A program made the translations under genes and the position numbers. The notes under the pieces are model-generated. The model was not told the origin of the DNA, made no database searches, and saw nothing but the letters and a program-made list of their open reading frames with translations. Positions 28,698-37,172 of a stretch of DNA of 64,000 bases are shown in pieces. The stretch is from Chryseobacterium sp. ERMR1:04 (GTDB lineage: Bacteria > Bacteroidota > Bacteroidia > Flavobacteriales > Weeksellaceae). Each line of letters starts with the position of its first letter. Positions within the stretch are counted from its first letter, which is position 1. Where the stretch lies: the NCBI RefSeq assembly GCF_001297705.1, contig NZ_LIRF01000008.1, positions 1 to 64,000 of the forward strand, written 5' to 3'.

Positions 28698-31265
28698 ATG
28701 AAATTAAAATTTCTAGTTCCTATTTTCTCTCTATTTTTCTCTTTTTACTTTTCACAAAATATAAATATTGAAGTAAAAGATACTAATGGGAAACCAATAT
28801 CTGAAGCTAATGTACAGCTTCTAAAAAATGGTAGAACATTGGACTTTCAAAAAACAAATGATGGAGGCTTTTGTACTTTCCCTCTCTCTGAAAAGGGAGT
28901 TTTTTCGTTGAAATTTACTTCTGTATTTTATAAAACAAAATTGGTAGAAATAGATACCAATGAAAAATTAAATTTTGAGGTTCAGTTAGAATCACAAATT
29001 ACAGAGATTCAAGAAGTGGAAATAAAATCCCGCCCAAAGATTGCCACGGCTAAGGAAGATACTATTGCTTTTAATCTTAAATCTGTAAGAGACGGCACTG
29101 AAAGAACGACAGAAGATTTAATCAAAAAACTTCCGGGGCTAAACATCAACGAAAATGGTAAAGTAACTTATAAAGGAAATACTGTAGGGCAGGTTTTAGT
29201 GGAAGGAAACGAATTTTTTGGAAAAAACCATAAAATGGCTACTCAAAATATTTCAGCTAACATGATTGAAGGGATTGACCTTTGGCAAAACTTCAATACT
29301 ATTAACGGAAATCGTTCTACTGCCATTAATTTAAAACTGAAAGATGAATACAGAGGAAAAGTCACTGGAAATATAGAAGGAAATTATGGAACTAAAAATT
29401 CTTATTTAGGTCATGCTAATTTATTTAAATTCGGTAAAGTAGGTAATTTAGCATTAATTGCAGATGCCAATAACATTGCAAAAGACCCAATTAATTTCAT
29501 GGATTTTTACGAAATGAATACTCAGGAAAACATTGAAAACTCAGGAACTAACAATAATATAGACATTCCAAGTTTTCTGAATAATGATGGAAAGGTAAAA
29601 TCAAAAGCCAATCAGTTTGGAGCTTTACAATATTCCAAATCTAAAAAAAATATAACCGTTACTGCTTTTTCTATCTTCAATAATGCTCGGTTAGAAAAAC
29701 TCTCTACTTCAAAAAGAATAGCTTTTGACGGACAGCCACAAAATTTCAATTTCTTAGAACAAAAAAAAGAGGATAACAGAGGTTTTTTTGGAACGACTCA
29801 AATTAAAATAAAGAAGACATTTTCAGACAATAGCTTTTTATATTATAATTTTGGGTACAATCCTACTCAGGATAATTTTAATGAGGATATTAACAGATCA
29901 TCAGTAGATTATAGTTATTACAAAGTACAAAATAAAACAAAAAATAGCAGTATAGGTAATTTCCTTTCTTGGAATAAAGACATTCTAAATTCTAAATTAA
30001 TATTTACCTTAAGTCAGCTCAATGAAAACTATACGGGAGACTTGGATATTAACTCTAACACTCAGTTATTTTTGGGAAATACGCCCTTTTTATCTCAACG
30101 ATATGCAACAAACTCCAATAAATACGGATTTGACTTTTATTTCAAGAACAAAAATCAAATCCTAAATTTCAATTTCCATTCGGGAATTTCTTACAAAAAA
30201 GATATTTCTGATCTTGGAGAAGTTTTTTCTCAAGCAGTTGAAAACAGAACTCTAAAAAATTACCATTATATTAATGATTTAAACATTTATAAAAAATTAG
30301 GAAAATTTGACATTTCAGCTTCTCTAAGTTCAAATTTTATTACGATTAATGAAAGTAATAAACATTATTTCGAAAAAAGATTCAGCATAAAATTTAACCC
30401 CGGGATAACTGCAATTAGTGAATTTGGATTGGAATATAATACAAAGTATGAAATCCCAGGTTTAAAACTTCTTCAATACAATGCATTATACACAAAAGAT
30501 TTATCCTTTTACAAAAACACTTTACTTACCCCTGATTTATTAAGTAAAACAGATAATTATAAATTTACTTGGCATCGATTCAATTTTGAAAAGGGAAATA
30601 ATTTATTCTTCATGTTTATGTACAGTAAAATTAAACCCAGCTTCACAACCAATATCACAAATTATGGTACATTTTCAGGTATAGAAAATACTATCGGAGA
30701 AATTAATAATAAATATATCTTCCTATTTGCAAACGATATGAGATTCAGCAAGAATTACACCTTGAAATCAAAGCTAACGGGTATGGTAAATAAGAATGCT
30801 AATTTTATTAGTGATAATAATAATTTTTCAACAATAAAGAACTTGGAATTATCTCAAAAGATTTCGACAAATTTCAGAAACAAGCCACTGCAATTTGATT
30901 TGGGGTATACTTTTACCAAAAGTATTTTTGAACAAAGCTTTTATGATATAACTTCCAAACAGGATTATTTAAAATTATCTCTAGGAATAAGAGCCAATAT
31001 AAATAAAGAATGGATTACCAATGTTCTAGGTGAATATTTAATTCAAAAAACAGAACAAAATACATTAAAAAATTTCTTGTTAGGTGGTCAAATTTCTTAC
31101 CGAAAAGAAAAGTCTAATTTTGAGTATAATCTTTTATTCAATAATATTCTCAATCTTAATTCTTTCCAATACATTAACAGTTCTACAAGTCAGTTAGGTA
31201 TAGATGAATCTTCTATAACAGCTCTAAATGGCTATGTTTTAGGTGGATTGAAGATTAATTTATAA
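28698..31265 (+). CDS. TonB-dependent receptor-like outer membrane protein
   Basis: An 855-residue outer-membrane protein. After a signal peptide (FLVPIFSLFFSFYFSQ) comes a carboxypeptidase-like regulatory domain (INIEVKDTNGKPISEANVQLLKNG). A plug-like domain follows (TEDLIKKLPGLNINENGKVTYKGNTVGQVLVEGNEFFGK), then a long beta-barrel. Members paired with GLPGLI genes probably move peptides or other ligands across the outer membrane; no ligand is evident. Its place between the LanB operon and the bacteriocin genes suggests a transport role for the peptide products or for regaining fragments, which is inference. Confidence 0.85.
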   Translation: MKLKFLVPIFSLFFSFYFSQNINIEVKDTNGKPISEANVQLLKNGRTLDFQKTNDGGFCTFPLSEKGVFSLKFTSVFYKTKLVEIDTNEKLNFEVQLESQITEIQEVEIKSRPKIATAKEDTIAFNLKSVRDGTERTTEDLIKKLPGLNINENGKVTYKGNTVGQVLVEGNEFFGKNHKMATQNISANMIEGIDLWQNFNTINGNRSTAINLKLKDEYRGKVTGNIEGNYGTKNSYLGHANLFKFGKVGNLALIADANNIAKDPINFMDFYEMNTQENIENSGTNNNIDIPSFLNNDGKVKSKANQFGALQYSKSKKNITVTAFSIFNNARLEKLSTSKRIAFDGQPQNFNFLEQKKEDNRGFFGTTQIKIKKTFSDNSFLYYNFGYNPTQDNFNEDINRSSVDYSYYKVQNKTKNSSIGNFLSWNKDILNSKLIFTLSQLNENYTGDLDINSNTQLFLGNTPFLSQRYATNSNKYGFDFYFKNKNQILNFNFHSGISYKKDISDLGEVFSQAVENRTLKNYHYINDLNIYKKLGKFDISASLSSNFITINESNKHYFEKRFSIKFNPGITAISEFGLEYNTKYEIPGLKLLQYNALYTKDLSFYKNTLLTPDLLSKTDNYKFTWHRFNFEKGNNLFFMFMYSKIKPSFTTNITNYGTFSGIENTIGEINNKYIFLFANDMRFSKNYTLKSKLTGMVNKNANFISDNNNFSTIKNLELSQKISTNFRNKPLQFDLGYTFTKSIFEQSFYDITSKQDYLKLSLGIRANINKEWITNVLGEYLIQKTEQNTLKNFLLGGQISYRKEKSNFEYNLLFNNILNLNSFQYINSSTSQLGIDESSITALNGYVLGGLKINL

Positions 31266-31367
31266 TTACTATAATTTATAATCGTTTATAAAAGTATTGC
31301 AATCATATAGGCATCTGTATGAAATTTTATAAAAAATCAACATAAGTCACGTTAAAATGAAAAAACA

Positions 31368-31398
31368 TTTGTTTTTTCAAAACATCTGTGTATTTTAG
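31368..31398 (+). promoter_or_regulatory. promoter of the VKOR-bacteriocin-exporter unit
   Basis: TTTG at 31368-31371, a 19-nt spacer and TATTTTAG at 31391-31398 (7 of 8 matches to TAnnTTTG). The start codon of the VKOR gene follows at 31413, giving a very short leader. Confidence 0.5.
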
Positions 31399-31412
31399 TT
31401 AAAAATATTAAC

Positions 31413-32963
31413 ATGACTTTTGATAAACTAATCAACTATCTTAAACTCGATAAACAGGAATTTATTTTTCAGTTTAATTCTCATCCAAATTACCCGTCAG
31501 CATTGGCTTTTAGTGATACATTAAACTTCATGGGAGTAAAAAATGATGCCTACGAATTAGACAAAGAATATTGGGATGAATTGCCAGAAGAATTTATTGC
31601 CATTGTAGATAATTCTTTTTCTTTGGTTAAAAAAGCCGGCACTCAATTTTCAGTTTATTCAGATAAAACTAAAACATTAAATAAAGAAGAACTTCATAAG
31701 AGCTCAACAGACTTTGTATTGCTTTTTGAAAAGGATGAAAAAGCAGAGAATAAATCTGCTTTAAATTTCAATCCATTTATTTATGCCGTTTTAGGAATCA
31801 TCCTAATCTATTCTATACTCAACCATTCTTGGTACGAGACTGCATTCAATGTTTTATCAATAATTGGGGTATATATTTCCCTTGAAATCTTTAATCAAAA
31901 ATTTGGAAATACGTCTGCTGTCATAGGAAGTATTTGTGGTGGTGGTGCATCAGCTACTCAAAATGTAAACTCATGTAATAAAATTATTACACAAGACAAA
32001 ACGAGTATTTTAGGACTTAAATTCTCAGATTTTTCCCTTATTTATTTCATCGGAATTACGGTGTTGGGATTATTTTTACCAAGCACAGGATTTGTAATTA
32101 AAGGTTTTACTTTTGCTTCACTTATAGCAATCGGCTATTCGGTATACATCCAAGCTTTCGTAGAAAAAACATTTTGCCGTGTATGTCTTTTAATTATATC
32201 TGTTCTTGTTGCTCAGATTGTAATTAGCACTTTCCTTTTTGAAACCCTCGTTTTCGATCCTAAAGTACTTTTATTAAGTATTGTATTGTGGTTGTCTTCT
32301 TTCTCTGTTGTTTTATTTTTAAATAATTTACTTCAGGAAAAAGAAACATTACAAAAATCTAACGCTAAAAATCTACGATTCAAAAGAAATTATGATCTTT
32401 TCAAAAGAGAACTTACTGAAAAAGAAAAAATTGAATTTAATGACAATGAAACATTTTCTTTAGGAAACAAAGATGCTAAACTTCACATTTCTATCGTTTC
32501 AAACCCTTACTGTGGTTTTTGTAAAGACGCTCACAAAATAACAGAGCAATTATTAGAAAGATACCCGAATCAGATCTCAGCGCAAATAAGATTCAATTAT
32601 ACTCCTGAAAGAGCCAATGAAAAATTCACGAATCTGATTTCTGATTTCACTCATATTTATAAGAACAGACCTGAAAAAGAATTCTTAAAAACTGTAGATA
32701 CTTGGTTTGAAAATAAAAATGAAAATAACATCCGACAACTAGCCGGAACCAATTCTAATAATGAAGATCTAATGCCTTTAATACAAATGTCTGGTGAAAA
32801 TAGTAATGCAGGGTTAAATTTTACTCCTGTGTTTATCATTAACGGATATCAATTCCCTGAAAAATATGATCGTGAAGATATTTGGTATTTTATTACCGAT
32901 TTAATAGAAGACGAGGAATTTGAAAGAAAATTATTTCCAAATTATGAAAATTCACTATCTTAG
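31413..32963 (+). CDS. VKOR-thioredoxin fusion with N-terminal C39-like domain
   Basis: A 516-residue disulfide-forming membrane protein. Residues 1-105 resemble a C39 peptidase fold (FQFNSHPNYPSALAFSDTLNFMG) but lack the catalytic Cys, so this part may only bind a leader. Residues 120-305 are a vitamin K epoxide reductase domain with about five helices, loop cysteines C175 and C188 and the active CxxC at C255/C258 (FCRVC). Residues 310-516 are a DsbA/thioredoxin-like domain with CxxC at C367/C370 (NPYCGFC). Such proteins reoxidise their thioredoxin domain with quinone and make disulfides in secreted peptides. The very next genes encode two six-cysteine GG-leader peptides, obvious substrates. 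Confidence 0.9.
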   Translation: MTFDKLINYLKLDKQEFIFQFNSHPNYPSALAFSDTLNFMGVKNDAYELDKEYWDELPEEFIAIVDNSFSLVKKAGTQFSVYSDKTKTLNKEELHKSSTDFVLLFEKDEKAENKSALNFNPFIYAVLGIILIYSILNHSWYETAFNVLSIIGVYISLEIFNQKFGNTSAVIGSICGGGASATQNVNSCNKIITQDKTSILGLKFSDFSLIYFIGITVLGLFLPSTGFVIKGFTFASLIAIGYSVYIQAFVEKTFCRVCLLIISVLVAQIVISTFLFETLVFDPKVLLLSIVLWLSSFSVVLFLNNLLQEKETLQKSNAKNLRFKRNYDLFKRELTEKEKIEFNDNETFSLGNKDAKLHISIVSNPYCGFCKDAHKITEQLLERYPNQISAQIRFNYTPERANEKFTNLISDFTHIYKNRPEKEFLKTVDTWFENKNENNIRQLAGTNSNNEDLMPLIQMSGENSNAGLNFTPVFIINGYQFPEKYDREDIWYFITDLIEDEEFERKLFPNYENSLS

Positions 32964-33026
32964 GACAAATTAAAAGCGATATCCGAAAAGCTTAAAAAAG
33001 AGTAGGAAACACTAAAATCTATTACT

Positions 33027-33203
33027 ATGAAAAATTTAAGAAAAGTATCACGAGAAAATTTAAAAATGGTTAAAGGAGGCCTTAGAATGTGTCCATTAGA
33101 TGGAGATTGTGGGTCAGGCTGGTGTTGTTCAAATGGTGCATGCAGAACAATTGCGGGAGCAAGCCCATCAACATATCTATGTACGTACTATCCAATTGAC
33201 TAG
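33027..33203 (+). CDS. Double-glycine leader bacteriocin-like peptide 1, knottin-like
   Basis: A 58-residue precursor. The leader MKNLRKVSRENLKMVKGG ends in Gly17-Gly18, the cleavage site for C39 peptidases. The core (residues 19-58) has six cysteines at 22, 28, 33, 34, 39 and 52. The order C-x5-C-x4-CC-x4-C-x12-C fits the inhibitor cystine-knot spacing. The leader is almost identical to that of the next gene, showing duplication. The start is fixed by this match. It lies 63 nt after the VKOR-thioredoxin gene and 20 nt before peptide 2, in one operon with exporter genes. Antibacterial activity is inferred, not shown. Confidence 0.82.
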   Translation: MKNLRKVSRENLKMVKGGLRMCPLDGDCGSGWCCSNGACRTIAGASPSTYLCTYYPID

Positions 33204-33223
33204 TAATTGCAAAATTTTATATC

Positions 33224-33409
33224 ATGAAAAACCTAAGAAAACTTTCTAGAGAAAATTTAAAAGCACTTAAAGGAGGAATCACAGAAGAATGTGCAAGAGG
33301 ACAAGCTGCATCTACTGCATGCTTCTCTACATTAGCAGCTTGTGAGGCTACTTTTTCAAATCCTGATTTTAATTTCTGTATACGTTATTGCAATAGATAT
33401 TGCTACTAG
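33224..33409 (+). CDS. Double-glycine leader bacteriocin-like peptide 2
   Basis: A 61-residue precursor with the leader MKNLRKLSRENLKALKGG, ending in Gly-Gly at residues 17-18. The 43-residue core has six Cys (in EECA, TACF, AACE, NFCI, RYCN and RYCY) and several Ser/Thr residues. The Cys spacing is regular but differs from peptide 1 and is not knottin-like. It could carry three disulfides or, if the LanB enzymes act on it, thioether rings. The gene is followed by a stem-loop and the C39 exporter, which probably removes the leader during export. Confidence 0.85.
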   Translation: MKNLRKLSRENLKALKGGITEECARGQAASTACFSTLAACEATFSNPDFNFCIRYCNRYCY

Positions 33410-33448
33410 CCATTATTAAAAGTCAATAAACTTTTAAACATAAGAGAA

Positions 33449-33477
33449 AAGTTGTCGCCAAGAAAAGGCGGCAACTT
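33449..33477 (+). terminator. intercistronic stem-loop (partial terminator/attenuator)
   Basis: AAGTTGTCGCC (33449-33459) and GGCGGCAACTT (33467-33477) form an 11-bp stem with one G-T wobble and a 7-nt loop. No T-run follows, so it is more likely an attenuator or mRNA stabiliser than a full stop. It lies between the peptide genes and the exporter genes. Confidence 0.6.
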
Positions 33478-33500
33478 ATTATAAACAAATAGATAGATCA

Positions 33501-35699
33501 TTGAAGTTGAAACCTTTTCCTTTTTACCGCCAACCTGACTCCAAGGATTGTGGCCCTACATGTCTTCGTATCGTAAGCAAACATTATGGAAAAAGCATTT
33601 CCTTACAACAAATCCGTAATCTCTCTGAGACAACCAGAGAAGGCAGTAGCCTATTAGGATTAAGCGATGCAGCTGAAGACTTAGGTTTTCGTTCATTGGG
33701 TGTTCAAATTGATTTTGAAACCCTTACAGAGGAAGTTCCATTCCCCTGCATTGTACACTGGAACAAAAATCATTTTGTTGTCGTTTATAAAATCGATAAA
33801 AATAATAAAGTATATATTTCAGATCCAAGTTATGGGCTGATTACCTATTCCAGAGATGAGTTCATCAAATTATGGATTGGGGAAAATTCTAATGAAAAAA
33901 CAGAAGATGGTATTGTTCTTATTTTAGAAACGACCCCTGCATTTTTTCAAACTGAATTTGATGATAAAGAAAGCAAGGCTAGTTTTACTTTCCTTTCAAA
34001 ATACTTATTAAAGTATAAATCTTTAGTCGCTCAGCTAGCGGTTGGACTTTTAGCGGGAAGTTTACTATCATTAATTTTCCCTTTCCTTACGCAAAGTATT
34101 GTCGATGTCGGAATACAAAATCAGGATTTAAATTTTATCTATGTTGTCTTATTAGCCCAAGTCATGCTTTTCTTAGGCAGAATGGGTATTGAAATAATAA
34201 GAAGCTGGATCCTACTCCACCTTTCCGCCAGAATTAATATTTCCATTATTTCAGATTTCTTTATCAAGCTAATGAAACTTCCCATAAGTTTTTTTGATAC
34301 AAGAATGACGGGTGATATTATGCAGCGTATCAATGATCACCACAGAATAGAGCAGCTTCTGACTAGTTCGTCTTTAAATACATTATTCTCATTGGTGAAT
34401 CTTGTTATTTTCAGCATTGTTCTATTGTTGTATGATTACAGATTATTTGTCGTTTATCTTATAGGTGCAGCATTGTACATCGGATGGATCACTTTCTTTC
34501 TTAATAAAAGAAAAGAACTTGATTATAAAAGATTCTCACAGGTCTCACAAGAACAAAGTAAAGTGATTGAGCTGATCAACGGAATGCAGGAAATTAAAAT
34601 GCATAACGCCGAAAAGCAAAAACGTTGGGACTGGGAGTTTTTGCAGGTAAAACTATTTAAGATCAGAATTAAATCTCTATCATTAGAGCAGTGGCAATCG
34701 GTCGGAGGAAATTTCATCAATCAAATGAAAGACATTCTGGTAAGTTTTCTTTCTGCTAAATTGGTATTAGAAGGAAATCTTACTTTAGGGATGATGCTTT
34801 CCGTACAGTATATTATTGGTCAGCTTAATAGTCCACTTCTACAACTTATTGATTTCATTAAACAATTTCAGGATGCTAAGATCTCTCTTGAAAGACTCGG
34901 TGAAATTCATGATAAAGATGATGAAGAAAATAAAGAAGAGCAATATGTTACCGAACTTCCACAAAAAGATATCGAAATCAAAGATATGTCCTTCAGATAT
35001 ATTGGTTCTGATGCTTTTGTTTTTGAAAACTTAAGCTTAAGTATTCCCTATCAAAAAACAACAGCCATTGTTGGGGCCAGTGGAAGTGGAAAAACCACCC
35101 TTTTAAAGCTATTAATGAAATTTTATGAACCTAATGAAGGTGATATTAAAATAGGAAATACAAAATTAAAGAATGTATCCCCAAGGTATTGGCGAGATCA
35201 ATGTGGAGTGGTAATGCAGGAAGGATATGTTTTCAATGATACTATTGCCAATAATATTGGAGTAGGTGAAGATTATATTGATAAACAAAAATTAAAAAAA
35301 GCAGTAGAAATTGCCAATATTAAAGAATTTATTGAAGGATTGCCATTAAGCTACAATACAAAAATCGGAAATGAAGGTTTAGGAGTAAGTGGAGGTCAAA
35401 AACAAAGACTTTTCATTGCAAGAGCAGTTTATAAATCTCCGGAATATATTTTCTTTGATGAAGCCACATCAGCATTAGATGCCAATAATGAAAAAATCAT
35501 TATGGAAAATCTTGAACAATTCTTTAAAGGAAAAACGGCTATTGTTATTGCTCATAGGCTTTCCACTGTAAAACATGCAGATAAAATTATTGTTTTAGAT
35601 AAAGGAAACGTAGTGGAAGAAGGTAGCCATACAGAATTAGTGGCGTTAAAAGGCGAATATTACAGACTGGTAAAAAATCAATTGGAACTTGGAAACTAA
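33501..35699 (+). CDS. Peptidase-containing ABC exporter (C39 family, PCAT)
   Basis: A 732-residue inner-membrane exporter that cuts the leader after Gly-Gly and pumps the mature peptide out. The N-terminal C39 peptidase (1-150) has catalytic Cys17 (DSKDCGPTC), His91 and Asp108. The membrane domain spans about 160-460. The ATPase domain has Walker A GASGSGKT at 525-532, signature LGVSGGQ at 627-633 and Walker B IFFDEA at 650-655. The start is TTG at 33501. It overlaps the HlyD gene by 11 nt. Substrates are presumably the two GG-leader peptides encoded just upstream. Confidence 0.96.
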   Translation: MKLKPFPFYRQPDSKDCGPTCLRIVSKHYGKSISLQQIRNLSETTREGSSLLGLSDAAEDLGFRSLGVQIDFETLTEEVPFPCIVHWNKNHFVVVYKIDKNNKVYISDPSYGLITYSRDEFIKLWIGENSNEKTEDGIVLILETTPAFFQTEFDDKESKASFTFLSKYLLKYKSLVAQLAVGLLAGSLLSLIFPFLTQSIVDVGIQNQDLNFIYVVLLAQVMLFLGRMGIEIIRSWILLHLSARINISIISDFFIKLMKLPISFFDTRMTGDIMQRINDHHRIEQLLTSSSLNTLFSLVNLVIFSIVLLLYDYRLFVVYLIGAALYIGWITFFLNKRKELDYKRFSQVSQEQSKVIELINGMQEIKMHNAEKQKRWDWEFLQVKLFKIRIKSLSLEQWQSVGGNFINQMKDILVSFLSAKLVLEGNLTLGMMLSVQYIIGQLNSPLLQLIDFIKQFQDAKISLERLGEIHDKDDEENKEEQYVTELPQKDIEIKDMSFRYIGSDAFVFENLSLSIPYQKTTAIVGASGSGKTTLLKLLMKFYEPNEGDIKIGNTKLKNVSPRYWRDQCGVVMQEGYVFNDTIANNIGVGEDYIDKQKLKKAVEIANIKEFIEGLPLSYNTKIGNEGLGVSGGQKQRLFIARAVYKSPEYIFFDEATSALDANNEKIIMENLEQFFKGKTAIVIAHRLSTVKHADKIIVLDKGNVVEEGSHTELVALKGEYYRLVKNQLELGN

Positions 35700-36993
35700 C
35701 AAAGATATCTTAGATAACATCGAATTACGTTCTGAAAGTGTTCAGGACATTCTTACACGACCACCCCACTGGATGATCCGTTGGGGAAATACTATTATTT
35801 TCGTTATACTACTGCTTATTTTGATAATGAGCTATGTCATAAAATATCCGGAATTCATTCCGGCACCAATTGTTGTGACTTCACAAAATCCTCCGGAAAA
35901 GCTAGAAGCAAGGATAAGTACCAAAATTGAAAAAATCTTCATTAAAGACCATCAAGAGGTTAAAAAAAATGAAGTTTTGATGGTCATGCAGTCAGCAGCT
36001 AATTACAAAGATATTTTAGAGCTTAAAAAGCTTGTAGATTCTATTTCTCCCAATCAGCTACGTTCATTTCCAGTTCAGCAGAGTTCACACTTTAAACTGG
36101 GTGAATTACAAGGTGATTATAATAATTTCGCAAAAGCTTTTCAGGATGAAGAACTTTTCACAAGATTACAGCCTTATGCTCCGGAAAGCTTAGCAGCCAA
36201 TCAAAGTTTATCTGAATATAAACTCAGAATCTTAACGATGAAACAGCAAAAAAGCCTAGAGCAAGCGAAGTATGAGATTACAAAGAAAAGTTACCAGCGT
36301 TCACAGGAATTGTTCAATCAAGGAGTGATTGCCGCAATGGAACTTGAAAATGAAAAAATAAAATACCTGCAAGCTCAACAGAATTTAGAAAACATCAATA
36401 TTTCATTATCACAAATGGAAGAAAGTATTTCTAATGTTAATAAGACAAAAAGCGGTACCGTGATTAATACTGAAAAAGATAAAATCAACTACTCTTCCCA
36501 AACATTGCAATTATTTGAACAGCTAAGAAAATCCTTAAAACAATGGGAACAGAATTACTTGGTTATTTCATCCACAGATGGGGTAGCTAGTTTTCAGCAG
36601 TTTTTTGGCGAAAATCAGTTCATAAAAGCCGGGGATGCTATTTTATCCATTCTTCCAAAAAACAAGGATAAATTAGTAGGGAGAATGTCTGTACCGGCAA
36701 CCAATTCTGGTAAGATAACTCCGGGAGAAAAAGTTTTAATTAAACTTGACAATTATCGCTTCCAGGAATACGGTATTGTAGAAGGTAGAGTTCAAAATAT
36801 TTCTTTGTCTTCAGATGATAAAGGAAATTATTATGTAGACGTTGTTCTTCCAAAAGGTTTAAAGACGAGCTATAATAAAAACTTAGTGTTTGATAAAGAA
36901 TTAAGAGGTAGTGCTGAGATTGTAACGCAGGACCTAAGACTTATTGAAAGGTTCTTCTACCAAATTAGAAAATTATTGGGATATCAAAGTTGA
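35689..36993 (+). CDS. HlyD family secretion adaptor protein
   Basis: A 434-residue periplasmic adaptor that links the ABC exporter to an outer-membrane channel. One N-terminal membrane helix (about residues 34-51, IIFVILLLILIMSYVIKY) is followed by a lipoyl-like half motif. A long helical hairpin region follows (residues 120-240, Gln/Glu/Leu-rich), then a beta-barrel domain with the C-terminal GSAEIVTQDLRLIERFFYQIRKLLG. The start is TTG at 35689, inside the exporter gene. No TolC homologue is in the window, so a shared one must be used. Confidence 0.93.
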   Translation: METNKDILDNIELRSESVQDILTRPPHWMIRWGNTIIFVILLLILIMSYVIKYPEFIPAPIVVTSQNPPEKLEARISTKIEKIFIKDHQEVKKNEVLMVMQSAANYKDILELKKLVDSISPNQLRSFPVQQSSHFKLGELQGDYNNFAKAFQDEELFTRLQPYAPESLAANQSLSEYKLRILTMKQQKSLEQAKYEITKKSYQRSQELFNQGVIAAMELENEKIKYLQAQQNLENINISLSQMEESISNVNKTKSGTVINTEKDKINYSSQTLQLFEQLRKSLKQWEQNYLVISSTDGVASFQQFFGENQFIKAGDAILSILPKNKDKLVGRMSVPATNSGKITPGEKVLIKLDNYRFQEYGIVEGRVQNISLSSDDKGNYYVDVVLPKGLKTSYNKNLVFDKELRGSAEIVTQDLRLIERFFYQIRKLLGYQS

Positions 36994-37015
36994 TATTCTT
37001 TAAATATAAAAACAA

Positions 37016-37044
37016 AAAAACCGCAACGTAATGTTGCGGTTTTT
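37016..37044 (+). terminator. terminator of the bacteriocin export operon
   Basis: AAAAACCGCAAC (37016-37027) and GTTGCGGTTTTT (37033-37044) form a 12-bp stem with a 5-nt loop and a T-rich tail. It stops the plus-strand unit just before the convergent tRNA gene and may also end the tRNA transcript from the other side. Confidence 0.85.
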
Positions 37045-37054
37045 CTCGCTATTG

Positions 37055-37128
37055 TAGCGAAGACGGGAATTGAACCCGTGACCTCAGGGTTATGAATCCT
37101 GCGCTCTAACCAACTGAGCTACCTCGCC
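37055..37128 (-). tRNA. tRNA-Met (CAT anticodon)
   Basis: The minus strand folds as a cloverleaf: acceptor GGCGAGG paired with CTTCGCT, D arm with AGCTCAGTTGGTTAGAGC, anticodon loop TTCATAA with anticodon CAT, and T arm CGGGTTCAATTCCCG. CCA is not encoded. By acceptor and anticodon it is an elongator-type Met or the lysidine-modified Ile tRNA; sequence alone does not settle which. Confidence 0.95.
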
Positions 37129-37172
37129 GTTTTGGTGGTGCAAATATAGAAAATATTTACTTACTACCAAAA

